Below are positions 18,378 through 28,398 of a stretch of DNA of 64,000 bases, in pieces. Numbering within the stretch: the first letter of the stretch is position 1; each line of letters starts with the position of its first letter. A model generated the notes under the pieces. The model saw only the letters and a list, made by a program, of their open reading frames with translations, was not told the origin of the DNA and made no database searches. The position numbers and the translations under genes are program-made. Origin of the DNA: an uncultured SAR116 cluster alpha proteobacterium (lineage in GTDB: Bacteria > Pseudomonadota > Alphaproteobacteria > Puniceispirillales > Marisalimonadaceae); NCBI GenBank assembly GCA_902618025.1, contig CACMYY010000001.1, positions 124,001 through 188,000 on the forward strand. The letters run 5' to 3'.

Positions 18378-19804
18378 TATGTACCCAATATCCAGGTATC
18401 CTTAGTCCCACCACCTTGACTTGAATTAACAATTAAAGAGTTCTTCTTAAGAGCAACTCTTGTAAGTCCACCGCATATGACTTTAACTTTATCTTTAGCT
18501 AATAGAGCAAAAGATCTTAAGTCTACATGTCTTGGGGTTAATCCCTTTTTAGAATAGGTAGGACAAGTAGATAGAGCTAATGTGGGCTGTGCAATATAAT
18601 TATAAGGATTTCTTATTAATTTTTTTTTAAATTGTGATATTTCGTTTTTGCTAGCTAATGGACCTATAAGCATACCATATCCACCTGAACCGTGAACTTC
18701 TTTAATGACTAACTTATTGAGGTTATCCAACACAAATTTTAAATCTTCTTTTAAACGGCACTTGAAAGTTTTTACGTTTTTCAGTATTGGTTTTTCGCCT
18801 AAATAAAATTTTATTATATCAGGAATGTAAGAATAAATGGCTTTATCGTCAGAGATACCTGTACCTGGTGCATTTGCTATGGTTACATTTTTGTTTCTAT
18901 AAACTTCCATTAATCCTGGCACACCTAAGAAGCTTTCTTCTTTGAATGATAATGGATCCAAAAAAACATCATCTATTCTTCTGTAAATAACGTCAACCTT
19001 TTTCCATCCTTCAATGGTTTTCATATTTAAAAACTCATTGATAACGCGTAGATCTTTACCTTCTACTAATTCAACACCAAGCTTGTCAGCTAAAAAAGCA
19101 TGTTCAAAAAAAGCAGAATTATAAATGCCAGGAGTAAGTAAAACAATATTTGGATTTTTCTTAAATTTCGTAGGAGCAACGACTTTTAATATATCGGATA
19201 AGTTTTTAGTATAATTTCTATTATCTTCAACGTTATATTTTGAAATTAGTTCAGGGAATAATTTTATCATTGTATCCCTGTTTTCAATCATATAAGAAGC
19301 ACCTGAAGGAACTCTAACATTATCTTCTAAAACATAAAAATCACTTGTACCCGTTTTAATTAAATCAATACCAGAAATATGGTTATAAGTTTTTTCTTGG
19401 GGTGTAAATCCAAGCATTTGTTTCAAAAATGCAGGGTTATTTTGAACCAAATCTATAGGCAATACACCATGTTTAATGATCTCTTGTTCATTATAAATAT
19501 CATTAAGAAAAAAGTTTATAGCTAATACTCTTTGAGTAATTCCTTTAACAATTTTATTCCATTCTTTATGATCTAAAATTCTGGGAATTATATCAAATGG
19601 TATTAAATTCTCTTTGTTATTTGAATCTGAATACAACTTAAAAGTTACTCCAGTTTTTTCAAAGAAATTTAAAGCATCAATTTGTTTTTTTGATAATTCT
19701 GATTTTTGTTGTTTTTGAAACCAATTATAGAACTTTTTGTAGTTAACTCTGGTAGAACTATTACTAATAAATGCTTCATCATATTTATTTATATTATATG
19801 CCAT
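18377..19804 (-). CDS. Circularly permuted ATP-grasp protein (COG2308)
   Basis: 475 residues, matching the COG2308 family found with alpha-E proteins. Visible blocks are FDIIPRILDHKEW, VLEDNVRVPSGASYMIENR, LLTPGIYNSAFFEHAFLA, VDVIYRRIDDVFLDP, NAPGTGISDDKAIYSYIPD and VIKEVHGSGGYGMLIGP. These correspond to the ATP- and metal-binding lobes in permuted order. The family is predicted to form amide bonds between amino acids or peptides using ATP. It is the first gene of the Anbu operon. The C-terminus SSQGGGTKDTWIL is the usual family ending. Confidence 0.93.
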   Translation of the reverse strand: MAYNINKYDEAFISNSSTRVNYKKFYNWFQKQQKSELSKKQIDALNFFEKTGVTFKLYSDSNNKENLIPFDIIPRILDHKEWNKIVKGITQRVLAINFFLNDIYNEQEIIKHGVLPIDLVQNNPAFLKQMLGFTPQEKTYNHISGIDLIKTGTSDFYVLEDNVRVPSGASYMIENRDTMIKLFPELISKYNVEDNRNYTKNLSDILKVVAPTKFKKNPNIVLLTPGIYNSAFFEHAFLADKLGVELVEGKDLRVINEFLNMKTIEGWKKVDVIYRRIDDVFLDPLSFKEESFLGVPGLMEVYRNKNVTIANAPGTGISDDKAIYSYIPDIIKFYLGEKPILKNVKTFKCRLKEDLKFVLDNLNKLVIKEVHGSGGYGMLIGPLASKNEISQFKKKLIRNPYNYIAQPTLALSTCPTYSKKGLTPRHVDLRSFALLAKDKVKVICGGLTRVALKKNSLIVNSSQGGGTKDTWILGT

Positions 19805-19925
19805 AATCTAACTCATACTCAACCTATCATATGGTTTATAAAGTTCAGTTAAATCAAAAAATTATTTTTTTAAACAAATGCTTAAAAAGTGAGCTTTTTT
19901 GAGAATTTTAAAATTTTAATTATAA

Positions 19926-20930
19926 TTAGTTTAAATTTTTTATCCAATTAACCATTAATAATTTTGCATTCTCAGTTTGATTTGGAGAAATGATATCACC
20001 AGCTAATACATGTGAAAATTTATCATCCTTATTTGAAAGTTTAACGATTTTTGTTGTTTTTTTTCCTCCCCAATTAAATATAAACTTTTGGATTTTATTA
20101 GGATCTACAACCTTATCTTCCATTGAAAAGTAAAAAAGTGCAGGTTTATCCACCGTGCTATAATCCTTATTATTTACTTCTCTTATTAATTTGCCCATTG
20201 GTATAAGAGCATTTGTTGGATACGACATTGTCCAAAATTTTTTATTAAGCTCATTTCTAGGGTTGTGTTTTATATTTTTACCAAGAATTAATTTTAACCA
20301 ATATTCAGAAAATGGCCACGATATCATGTTTGCAAATTTATTATTTATTCCAAAATTAGGTGACATAAATATGTATCCTAAAATTTTTTGTGAAACTTCT
20401 CTATCTAGAGCAGAAGTTACACTTATTGTTCCACCTGTTGATGAAGACATTAAAATAACCTTTTCACCAATTCTTGAGCCAATTTCAATTGCTTCATGTA
20501 AGTCCTTCATCCAACTTGGAATTGAGCATAATTCCATTGCTACTGGGTTTCTTCCGTGTCCTGTTAACCTAGTAAAAAAAAGATTTGCATTCAAATCACT
20601 TGCAATTTTGTCAGGAAGAGGACGGACTTCTTCAGAGGAGGCTGTAAAGCCATGTATGTAAACTATTGAAATTGGTGTTTTTTTTTGATTCTTTTCAGCC
20701 CAAATTACTTTTTTTTCTACTCCTTTTTTAATATCTGAAAATTGTCCTTCTCTATCTTTTAAATATTCGTCTATGTTCGACCCAATTATATTTGGATTAA
20801 AATCACTGGAGAATTTTATCTTATTTTTATTCATAGATATTATTAAAATAAAAATAAAAAGTACTATAATGTATACGATATATTTTAAAAATATTTTAAT
20901 ATCTCCTAAACTCTTAACATGAATTATCAA
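19926..20930 (-). CDS. Membrane-anchored alpha/beta hydrolase (lipase/esterase-like)
   Basis: 334 residues. One transmembrane helix near residues 14-31 is followed by an alpha/beta-hydrolase domain: the oxyanion region VYIHGFTASSEEVRPLPD, LTGHGRNP, the nucleophile elbow LMSSSTGGT (Ser at the centre, with Ser replacing the first Gly of GxSxG), the acid in SMEDKVVDP and His in KFSHVLAGD. The topology implies a periplasmic catalytic domain anchored in the inner membrane. The start is a TTG because no ATG precedes the helix; Met33 would remove the anchor. It is divergent from an acyl-CoA ligase gene, which hints at lipid-related work without defining a substrate. Confidence 0.83.
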   Translation of the reverse strand: MIIHVKSLGDIKIFLKYIVYIIVLFIFILIISMNKNKIKFSSDFNPNIIGSNIDEYLKDREGQFSDIKKGVEKKVIWAEKNQKKTPISIVYIHGFTASSEEVRPLPDKIASDLNANLFFTRLTGHGRNPVAMELCSIPSWMKDLHEAIEIGSRIGEKVILMSSSTGGTISVTSALDREVSQKILGYIFMSPNFGINNKFANMISWPFSEYWLKLILGKNIKHNPRNELNKKFWTMSYPTNALIPMGKLIREVNNKDYSTVDKPALFYFSMEDKVVDPNKIQKFIFNWGGKKTTKIVKLSNKDDKFSHVLAGDIISPNQTENAKLLMVNWIKNLN

Positions 20931-21028
20931 TTAATAATTTAGTAAAAAAATAGTAAATATTAAAATAATAAATGTTAATTTTTAACTATTTGTGTTTATA
21001 TAAATTTATTATTTTAATGGTTTTATTT

Positions 21029-22786
21029 ATGAATAATTTGCCACAAATTTTCTTTAATAACTCGGAATTATATGAAAACAAAACACTATTTGGTTTTAAA
21101 ATAAATAGTAACTGGGAGCAGGTTTCTTGGAAAAAAGCTGGTGATTTAGTTCTAAATATAAGTTCAGCATTGTATGAAATAGGTGTTAAAAAAAATGATA
21201 AAATATCCATTATTGCAGAAAATAGCTATGAGTGGTGTGTTGTAGATCTAGCTATAATTTCTCTAGGTGCAATAACTGTACCTGGTTACACAACTAGCAA
21301 CGAAGAAGAGATTTCTTATCTTTTATCTCACTCAGAAACATCAATAGTTTTTACTAACAAAAAACTTTTATCACTAATTTTAAAAATATTACCTGGTTTA
21401 GATAAAATTAAACATGTGATTTGTATTGATGATGTAAATACTTTAAAATTTAAAAAATTTAACATCACTTATCATACATTTAATCAACTATTAAACTTAG
21501 GTTCAAAAAGTGATATAAAATCAAAAATTACACGACGTTTTATTACTCAAATCGATGAAAATGACGTAGTATCAATTATATACACATCTGGAACTAGTGA
21601 TAAGCCTAAAGGAGTAATGTTAACGCATAAATCTATTATTTCTAATATAATTGGAGCAAAAGAATTAGTTTCCCAAATTAAAATTAAAGATCATAAATTT
21701 TTGTCCATAATTCCACTATCACATGCTTATGAACATACAGCAGGTTTTTTCTTACCTATTTACATAGGTGCAGAAATTTATTTTAATGAAAATCGTGATC
21801 AAATAGTAAATGATTTGTTGAGTGTCAAGCCTACATTGATGACTGCAGTTCCAAGACTTTATGAGGTTTTGTATAAGAAAATAAACAACCAATTATTAAC
21901 TAAAAGTAAATTTTCTCAAAAACTATTTGAAAAAACAATAACATTTGGAATTAAGAAATATAAAAGAATTAAATTAAGTTTTCTAGAAGAAGTTCAAGAT
22001 ATGGTTTTGGATAAGCTAGTAAGAAAAAAATTTCAGAAAAATTTTGGTGGAAACTTACAAGCATTTATTTCTGGTGGAGCTGCGTTGAATGAACAAGTTG
22101 GTTTGTTCTTTCAATCTCTTGGAATAAATATTTTACAAGGTTATGGTCAAACTGAATGCTCTCCACTTATATCATGTAATCCAATAAATAACATAAAAAT
22201 AGACACTGTGGGAGTAGTTATTAAGGGGCTTCAGGTTAAAATTTCTAGTGAAAATGAAATTCTTATAAAGGGAAATTCACTTATGAAGGGTTATTGGAAA
22301 GATAAAAAAAATACTGAGAAAGTTTTAGTAAATGGATGGCTTCATACTGGAGACCTAGGCTCAATTGATAATGATGGATACTTGAAAATTAATGGAAGAG
22401 CAAATGAAATGATAGTTAACTCTGGAGGAGAAAATATAGCTCCCGTTCCAATTGAAAATATTTTGCTATCATTTGAAGAAATTGAACAAACAATGGTTTA
22501 TGGTCATAATAAACCTTTTTTAATCGCTTTAATCATTCCAAATGAAATTTTTTTTAAGGAATATGAAAGCAATTTAAATGATTTAAAAGAAAAATTTCAA
22601 AATATATTAAATTCAGTTAACCAAAATTTATCTCAAACTAAAAAAATTAGAAAATTTATTTTATCGAATGAAGGTTTTAGTACTGATAATGGTCAATTAA
22701 CGCCAACACTAAAAATAAGACGACATGTAATTGCAGTTCGTTACATAGATGAAATTAATAACTTGTACAAGAAATCCTTTTTTTAG
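21029..22786 (+). CDS. AMP-dependent acyl-CoA synthetase (long-chain fatty acid type)
   Basis: Activates a carboxylic acid as acyl-AMP and transfers it to CoA. The 585-residue protein shows the AMP-binding P-loop IIYTSGTSDKPKGVMLTHKS, then IIPLSHAYEH, ISGGAALNE, GYGQTECSPLIS, the hinge HTGDLGSIDNDGYLKINGR and the Lys-containing C-terminal block TPTLKIRRHVI. This layout is that of FadD15-like long-chain ligases. The frame is open from an ATG at 20972, but that adds a hydrophobic 19-residue stretch unlike the family; MNNLPQIFF at 21029 is preferred. The acyl chain length cannot be read from sequence. Confidence 0.9.
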   Translation: MNNLPQIFFNNSELYENKTLFGFKINSNWEQVSWKKAGDLVLNISSALYEIGVKKNDKISIIAENSYEWCVVDLAIISLGAITVPGYTTSNEEEISYLLSHSETSIVFTNKKLLSLILKILPGLDKIKHVICIDDVNTLKFKKFNITYHTFNQLLNLGSKSDIKSKITRRFITQIDENDVVSIIYTSGTSDKPKGVMLTHKSIISNIIGAKELVSQIKIKDHKFLSIIPLSHAYEHTAGFFLPIYIGAEIYFNENRDQIVNDLLSVKPTLMTAVPRLYEVLYKKINNQLLTKSKFSQKLFEKTITFGIKKYKRIKLSFLEEVQDMVLDKLVRKKFQKNFGGNLQAFISGGAALNEQVGLFFQSLGINILQGYGQTECSPLISCNPINNIKIDTVGVVIKGLQVKISSENEILIKGNSLMKGYWKDKKNTEKVLVNGWLHTGDLGSIDNDGYLKINGRANEMIVNSGGENIAPVPIENILLSFEEIEQTMVYGHNKPFLIALIIPNEIFFKEYESNLNDLKEKFQNILNSVNQNLSQTKKIRKFILSNEGFSTDNGQLTPTLKIRRHVIAVRYIDEINNLYKKSFF

Positions 22787-22806
22787 TCATGATAGGTCTC
22801 TAAAAG

Positions 22807-23766
22807 GTGAGATTTAATTTTTTACATCCACAACTAAAAGATAATCCCGTTTCTTCATTATCAATGCTGGTTTTAGGAGTAATAATTTTATCTTTGCAAG
22901 ATAGTTTAATTAAATTCATGTCGAGCGAAACAAGTTTTTGGCAGTTACAATTTATTAGATCAATTGGAAATATAGTCTTATTAATGTTGATAGCTAAATA
23001 CACTAACGGGATTCATCTTCTTTTTCCTATCAACTGGAAGCCTGTATATTTTAGAGCTCTTATGATGACTACCTGCATGTTTTGTTTCTTTGCAGCATCT
23101 CCAAAATTAACTTTCGCGCAGATGGCAGCTGGTCTTTATACCTTCCCAATCTTTGTTTCTTTGTTAGCAATAATTTTTCTTAATGAAAGGATTGGGATAT
23201 GGAGAATTTTTGCTTTGATTTTAGGTAGTTCTGGCGCTTTGTTGATTTTAGAGCCATGGTCTGAAAATTTTTCTTTGTTGCAGATATTACCTATAATGGC
23301 TGGTTTCTTCTTTGCATGTAATATTATTCTTATCAGAAAATATTGTAGGGAAGAATCTGTTATGTCTCTCACTTTGGCAGTTGGTATAATGTTTTTTGTT
23401 TCTGCTTCTTTAGGAATATTGTTTTTTGAGTTTATTTATAAGGTTTCTATATATAGAGATACAAGCCCATTTGTTTTTATAGGATGGCCTTTATTAACTT
23501 TCATCGTTTTCTCATTTTGTTTATCATGTTCAATATTAAATATTACTGGTAACATGCTCTTAGCTAAAGCCTATCAGACAGCTGAAAGTAGTTGGTTGGC
23601 TCCAATGGATTACTCGTATTTAGTTTTCGCAACTATTTGGGGCAAAGTCTTTTTTGGAGTTTGGCCTAGTTATTTAAATGCTTTTGGAATGTTCTTAATT
23701 GCTTCTTCGGGCATTTTGATTGCATTTCGAGAACAATTAAATATAAAAAATCAACAAAGAAAATAA
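22807..23766 (+). CDS. DMT-superfamily transporter (EamA family)
   Basis: 319 residues with about ten transmembrane helices in two EamA repeats. The signature DSLIKFMSSE-SFWQLQFIRSIGN leads the first repeat, and YTFPIFVSLLAIIFLNERIG closes it. It resembles inner-membrane exporters of small metabolites; substrate unknown. The start is GTG, 20 bp after the acyl-CoA ligase stop. The 3' end overlaps the convergent PIF1-like helicase gene by 16 bp. A second intact and one broken EamA transporter lie within the next 8 kb but flank a different operon. Confidence 0.87.
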   Translation: MRFNFLHPQLKDNPVSSLSMLVLGVIILSLQDSLIKFMSSETSFWQLQFIRSIGNIVLLMLIAKYTNGIHLLFPINWKPVYFRALMMTTCMFCFFAASPKLTFAQMAAGLYTFPIFVSLLAIIFLNERIGIWRIFALILGSSGALLILEPWSENFSLLQILPIMAGFFFACNIILIRKYCREESVMSLTLAVGIMFFVSASLGILFFEFIYKVSIYRDTSPFVFIGWPLLTFIVFSFCLSCSILNITGNMLLAKAYQTAESSWLAPMDYSYLVFATIWGKVFFGVWPSYLNAFGMFLIASSGILIAFREQLNIKNQQRK

Positions 23767-25037
23767 TTTTCAATATTTTTATCAAAAACTATATCAGAAA
23801 CATTAATTTTCCTAGTTAAAAAAAGACCATCCAAAGAGGTTACTCTACTTAATGCAACATAAGTTTGTCCAGGAGCAAATGACCCTCTATCTAGATCTAT
23901 AATAGCTTTTTCAAATGTTTGTCCTTGGCTTTTATGAATTGTCACAGCCCATGCTAGTTTGATAGGGTATTGAGTAAAAGTTGCTACAACTTCATGTACA
24001 ACTTGACCATCTTTAATTAAATAATCAAATTTTTCCCAAGTATCTTGTTTAATTTTATATATTTTATTTTTTATTTTTAATTGAATAGAATTTTCTGTTA
24101 ACTGAGTAACTACCCCAATTGAGCCATTCACCCATCTTTTTGGAGATTTAAAGTCATTTTTAATTAACATAACTTGAGCTCCAACTTTTAGCTCAAGAAT
24201 TTCATCAGCTGGTTTTTCTTTGAAGTCACCATTTTCAGATGCCTTATAAGAAAATGTCTCGCTATTTATGTTTTGAAGGTTTAGATTGTTTATTGAATCC
24301 ACTCTTTTATTTGTAGGTGACAATATAATTGTCTCTGACGGAATATCAGAGTTTTGATTAATTATTCTGGTATTTAATACATTAAGGTCATTATCGTTAA
24401 TTTTTCCAGATCTAATATTGCTGAGTATACTTATAAAATTTTTATCTTTTTGTCTAAAGACTTTTGTTAATTCATAGGTTTTAATATTACTTTCTTCAAA
24501 GCAATTAGCATTAAAAAAATAATGACCAACTGGATAAAAATTATTAAAAATTTCTCTTTCATTTTCTCTTATTACTGGTGGAAGTTGATGTAAGTCTCCT
24601 AAAAGAATAATTTGAATGCCACCAAAGCTTTTATTGCTATTTCTATTTAATCTTAGTGATTGATCTATAGCATCAAGAACATCACATCTTATCATAGAGC
24701 ATTCATCAATTAAAATAGTATCAATTTTACTTATTACTTTACTTCTCAACCTTTTTATTTTTTCATTTATTAATATTCTTGGTGGAAAAAGAAAAAAAGA
24801 ATGAATAGTTTTACCTTTCGCTTTAATAGCAGATATTCCTGTTGATGCTAAAATTACAAAATTTTTTTTTGAATTGTTTCTAAAATATTCTAATAAAGTT
24901 GTTTTACCTGCACCAGCTTTGCCAGTAATAAAAATATTTTGATTAGAATATTCCATTTGATTATAAATATCTTTAAATTCATTTTCAAATTTAATTTTTT
25001 CGTTCATATTACTGTTTTTATTTGATTTATTTTTCAT
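23751..25037 (-). CDS. PIF1/RecD-like DNA helicase
   Basis: 428-residue superfamily 1B helicase core. Motif I is GKAGAGKTT (about 41-49), motif II ILIDECSMI, motif III ILLGDLHQLPPV, and motifs V/VI are WAVTIHKSQGQTF and TYVALSRVTSLDGLFL. A polar Lys/Asn-rich N-terminus of about 20 residues precedes it. PIF1-type helicases unwind DNA 5' to 3' and resolve G-quadruplexes and R-loops. It is compact, with no accessory nuclease or zinc domain. It is convergent with the upstream DMT gene, overlapping it by 16 bp, and is not obviously in an operon. Confidence 0.9.
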   Translation of the reverse strand: MKNKSNKNSNMNEKIKFENEFKDIYNQMEYSNQNIFITGKAGAGKTTLLEYFRNNSKKNFVILASTGISAIKAKGKTIHSFFLFPPRILINEKIKRLRSKVISKIDTILIDECSMIRCDVLDAIDQSLRLNRNSNKSFGGIQIILLGDLHQLPPVIRENEREIFNNFYPVGHYFFNANCFEESNIKTYELTKVFRQKDKNFISILSNIRSGKINDNDLNVLNTRIINQNSDIPSETIILSPTNKRVDSINNLNLQNINSETFSYKASENGDFKEKPADEILELKVGAQVMLIKNDFKSPKRWVNGSIGVVTQLTENSIQLKIKNKIYKIKQDTWEKFDYLIKDGQVVHEVVATFTQYPIKLAWAVTIHKSQGQTFEKAIIDLDRGSFAPGQTYVALSRVTSLDGLFLTRKINVSDIVFDKNIENYFLC

Positions 25038-25185
25038 AATTTAATTTAATATTTGATAATTTTTTAGCTGAATTTAACTCTATAAATTATTGTATAATTA
25101 TTCTGATCTTCATAAGACGACTAACCTTTTTGTGAAATGAGTAATATTCTTATATTAAGTTAAATTATTTTTCTATCTGATTTAA

Positions 25186-26132
25186 TTAATTTCTATTTAA
25201 TCTAAAAAAATTAGAAATTGAATCATAAAAAATTTCTAACATCACAAATCCAGTTATTGCTAAAATTGCTATTAATTGATTATCGTAATACCATCTTCAA
25301 GGATAAAAAACACCAATCCTAGAGCAATTACAGATTTTAAGAAAAATAAATAATTTCCTCTTGCTATATCAGGAATTTTGGATAATCCCCATAACCAAAG
25401 TATGAATGCTAAAGGTGTTCCAAACCCCAAGAGTCATTATGGACATATACTCAATATGTGTTCTATCAAAAAGATTAAATGGATTTTTCCATATATTCCA
25501 AATTACGCCTATAAATGGGTATAAGGCTAAGAAACCCAATACAAAAGCGTATGTAGTCATCCTAATAGGGCCATACACTTGAACATAAGGCTTTACCATA
25601 ACAAGGTAAATTGCTCCTACTAAAGCACATCCAATAGATAAATAAATTCCCAAGATACTATCACCATCTCCACTGAGTTGTTCCAAGTATCTGTCAGTAA
25701 GTAAAAAAATACACCCTAGAAAGGCACCAATTCCACTTATTATTTTTGGAGGTGTAATCTTAGTTCCTTCAATTACACGAGCTACGAAAACAACTCCTAT
25801 TGGAATTATTGTAACCATAGTGGCCACATGAACAACTGAAGCAAAGTCTAAAGCCCAATGAAATAAAAATTGTCCATAAGCCATCCCAAGAACTGAAAGA
25901 ATAACAATGGGGTAGGGAATTTTTTTAAGTAGATTAATTAAGTTTCTTGATGTTGGATTGATTAAGCATAATATCAATAAGGTAAGCCACCTAAACCAAA
26001 TCTCCAAACTGAAACTTCAACTCCAGATATTCCTGATAGTTTTACAAAAATTTCATAGCTCGCGTAGCCACAGACGCCTAAAAATGTAACAAAACAAGCT
26101 AACAATATCCAAGTTTTATTATCTTGATCCAC
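25186..26132 (-). pseudogene. DMT/EamA transporter pseudogene with three frameshifts
   Basis: Read on the minus strand, an EamA transporter is spread over four reading-frame segments. Segment one runs from a GTG at 26132 (VDQDNKTWILLACFVTFLGV through VWRFGLGGLP) to about 25978. The longest segment (25369-26007) continues with LCLINPTSRNLI through VYLVMVKPYV-type helices to about 25426. A third frame gives FGTPLAFILWLWGLSKIPDIARGNYLF to about 25277. A fourth gives QLIAILAITGFVMLEIFYDS ending at 25186. Joined, they make a normal ~310-residue protein with ten helices. The second break lies at a short G tract and could be a sequencing error, but three breaks in one gene favour real decay. It lies 28 bp downstream of the molybdoenzyme large-subunit gene. 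Confidence 0.85.
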
Positions 26133-26160
26133 TGATCAAATAATAACGCTTTTTTTACAA

Positions 26161-28398
26161 TTAATTACCTTCAATAATTTTCAAAACTTTAGGCGGAGAC
26201 ATTGGAAGACTATAAGAACGTTTCCCGATTGCTTGATAAACTGCATTTGATATTGCTGCTAAAGGTGGTACTAAAGGTACTTCACCTACACCTCTTACTC
26301 CTTGTGGATGTTTTGGGTTTGGGATTTCAATTAGTACAGTATCTAACATTGGTAAATCTGAACATACAGGCATTCTATAATCTAAAAATCCAGTATTATC
26401 CAAATGACCATTCTCATTGTAAATATATTCTTCGCTTAAAGCCCACCCAATACCTTGAACACAGCCTCCATGAAGCTGACCTTCCACGTAATCAGGATGA
26501 ATTGCTTTTCCAACGTCTTGTATAGATGTATAGCGTTTAACTCTTACAATACCAAGGTCCATATCTACTTCAACATCACATATATGTGTTGCAAAGCCAC
26601 CTTCAGCACCTTCAGTGTTTACCTGATATCCAGCTCCAATTGGGCCACCAGTAGCTGTAGCTTTCTCGGCTAATTCAGATAATGTAAGAGGAGAAAATTT
26701 TCCTGCATTATCACCGGCAGGTCTGGCTTCTCCATTTTCCCATTCGATTGCCTCTTCGTCTATACCCCAAATTTTGGCTGCTCTTTGTTTTAATTGTTTA
26801 ATTACTATTTTAGCAGATTCTGTTACAACCATAGCTGATGCAAATAAAACTCTACTTCCTCCAGTAAGATTACTGTATCCAATTGTTGCAGTGTCACCAA
26901 TTAAAACAGATACTTTATCGTGATGAATACCTAACAATTCTGCAGTAATGTTAGCTATCGATGCTCTTGAGCCTCCAATATCTGGATGTCCAGTTGTAAC
27001 AACAACATTTCCGTCTTCAGTGATATTTAACTGTGCACTTGATTCTCCACCAGCATTAAACCAAAAACCACTTGCAACTCCACGACCTTGATGCTTTCCT
27101 AAAGGAGCTTTATAATGAGGATGATTTAATGCAGCTTCAACTGTTTCTAAGTATCCCATCTGTGGGTAGGTTGGTCCGTGAACTGCTTTTGTACCTTCCT
27201 TTGCGGCATTAACTTTTCTTAATTCTAGAGGACACATTCTAAGTTTTTCAGCAATTTCATCTAATACACACTCTACGCCATAAGCCCCTATAGGAGCTCC
27301 AGGTGCTCTGTATGCAGCAACTTTACATCTGTTTGAAACAACGTCGTATCCAAAAGTATGGGCATTAGGAATATCATATGGTGCAAGAGAACATCCTACT
27401 GCACCTCTAATCGGAGAACCAGGAAACGCTCCAGCTTGTAAATAATATGTTCCTTGTGCTGCAACAATTTTTCCATCCTTAGTAGCACCAATTTTTATTT
27501 TACTTTTAGAGCCTGAAGTTGGCCCAGAAGCTCTCATTGTATCTTCTCTGTTCATAACTATTTTAACTGGACGACCTGTTTTTTGTGACAAGATTGTTGC
27601 TAATGGCTCTAAATAAACAATTGTTTTGCCTCCAAACCCTCCACCAATTTCAGCTGGTATTGCTCTAATGTTGCTCTGTGGTATACCAGTTAAATATGAG
27701 GTCATTGCTCTTACCATAAATTGACCCTGGCTTGAACTCCATATAGTAGCTCTACCATCTGCCGCAACACTCACTAAACATGAATGTGTTTCTAAGTAAC
27801 CTTGATGAACTGCTTCAGTTTTAAATTCTCTTTCTATGATAACATCTGCTTCTGAAAAACCTTTATCAATATCACCTTTTTTATGCTCAAGAGTGCCGGC
27901 TATATTAGACGGTTTTCCTTCAAATTGAATATGATCATGTAAAATAGGGGCATCAGGTTTTATTGCATCATCTATCTCAATTGCCCAAGGTAAAACTTCA
28001 TACTCTACTTCAATTAATTCACATGCTTTTTCTGCTATCGCTTCAGTAGTTGCAGCAACAGCTGCAAGAGGATGACCATGAAAAAGAACTTTGTCTCTAG
28101 CCATTACATTTCTACACATCCATCGCATGTCTTGAATACCAAGTATAACAGGAGTGTCGATAGGAAAATCAACTACATCTTTCGATGTTATTACTGCCTT
28201 AACACCCTCTAATGCTTCAGCCTTTTTGGTGTTAATTGATATTATCTTTGCATGAGGGTGAGGGCTTCTAAGCACATGCCCCCAGATCATACCTGGCATT
28301 GAGGTGTCTGATGAATATTGAGCTCGACCAGTAACTTTATCAGCACCGTCAGGTCTTATTGTGTTTTTACCAATCCATTTGTTGCTAATTTCATTCAT
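26161..28398 (-). CDS. Xanthine dehydrogenase-family molybdenum hydroxylase, large (Mo-cofactor) subunit
   Basis: 745 residues carrying the molybdopterin-cytosine-dinucleotide active site. Visible are the N-terminal RPDGADKVTGRAQYSSD domain, GGFGGKT, the active-site loop CKVAAYRAPGAP, TTGHPDIGG, TGGSRVLFASA, the QGIGWALSEE segment, and GVRGVGEVPLVPP with the catalytic Glu. The loop differs from both CO dehydrogenase types (AYxCSFR in form I, AYRGAGR in form II), so CO oxidation is not supported. Relatives hydroxylate N-heterocycles, aldehydes or aromatic acyl-CoAs; the substrate here is unknown. It is last in a three-gene operon, overlapping the iron-sulfur subunit by one base. Confidence 0.93.
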   Translation of the reverse strand: MNEISNKWIGKNTIRPDGADKVTGRAQYSSDTSMPGMIWGHVLRSPHPHAKIISINTKKAEALEGVKAVITSKDVVDFPIDTPVILGIQDMRWMCRNVMARDKVLFHGHPLAAVAATTEAIAEKACELIEVEYEVLPWAIEIDDAIKPDAPILHDHIQFEGKPSNIAGTLEHKKGDIDKGFSEADVIIEREFKTEAVHQGYLETHSCLVSVAADGRATIWSSSQGQFMVRAMTSYLTGIPQSNIRAIPAEIGGGFGGKTIVYLEPLATILSQKTGRPVKIVMNREDTMRASGPTSGSKSKIKIGATKDGKIVAAQGTYYLQAGAFPGSPIRGAVGCSLAPYDIPNAHTFGYDVVSNRCKVAAYRAPGAPIGAYGVECVLDEIAEKLRMCPLELRKVNAAKEGTKAVHGPTYPQMGYLETVEAALNHPHYKAPLGKHQGRGVASGFWFNAGGESSAQLNITEDGNVVVTTGHPDIGGSRASIANITAELLGIHHDKVSVLIGDTATIGYSNLTGGSRVLFASAMVVTESAKIVIKQLKQRAAKIWGIDEEAIEWENGEARPAGDNAGKFSPLTLSELAEKATATGGPIGAGYQVNTEGAEGGFATHICDVEVDMDLGIVRVKRYTSIQDVGKAIHPDYVEGQLHGGCVQGIGWALSEEYIYNENGHLDNTGFLDYRMPVCSDLPMLDTVLIEIPNPKHPQGVRGVGEVPLVPPLAAISNAVYQAIGKRSYSLPMSPPKVLKIIEGN

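Noticed and set aside
20972-21028. Upstream ATG as start of the acyl-CoA ligase
   Set aside because: It would add a hydrophobic stretch unrelated to the family; the ATG at 21029 gives the normal N-terminus.
25369-26007. Intact 212-residue DMT transporter
   Set aside because: Both ends lie in the middle of the EamA fold, and the missing halves are found in other frames on either side, so it is one segment of a pseudogene.
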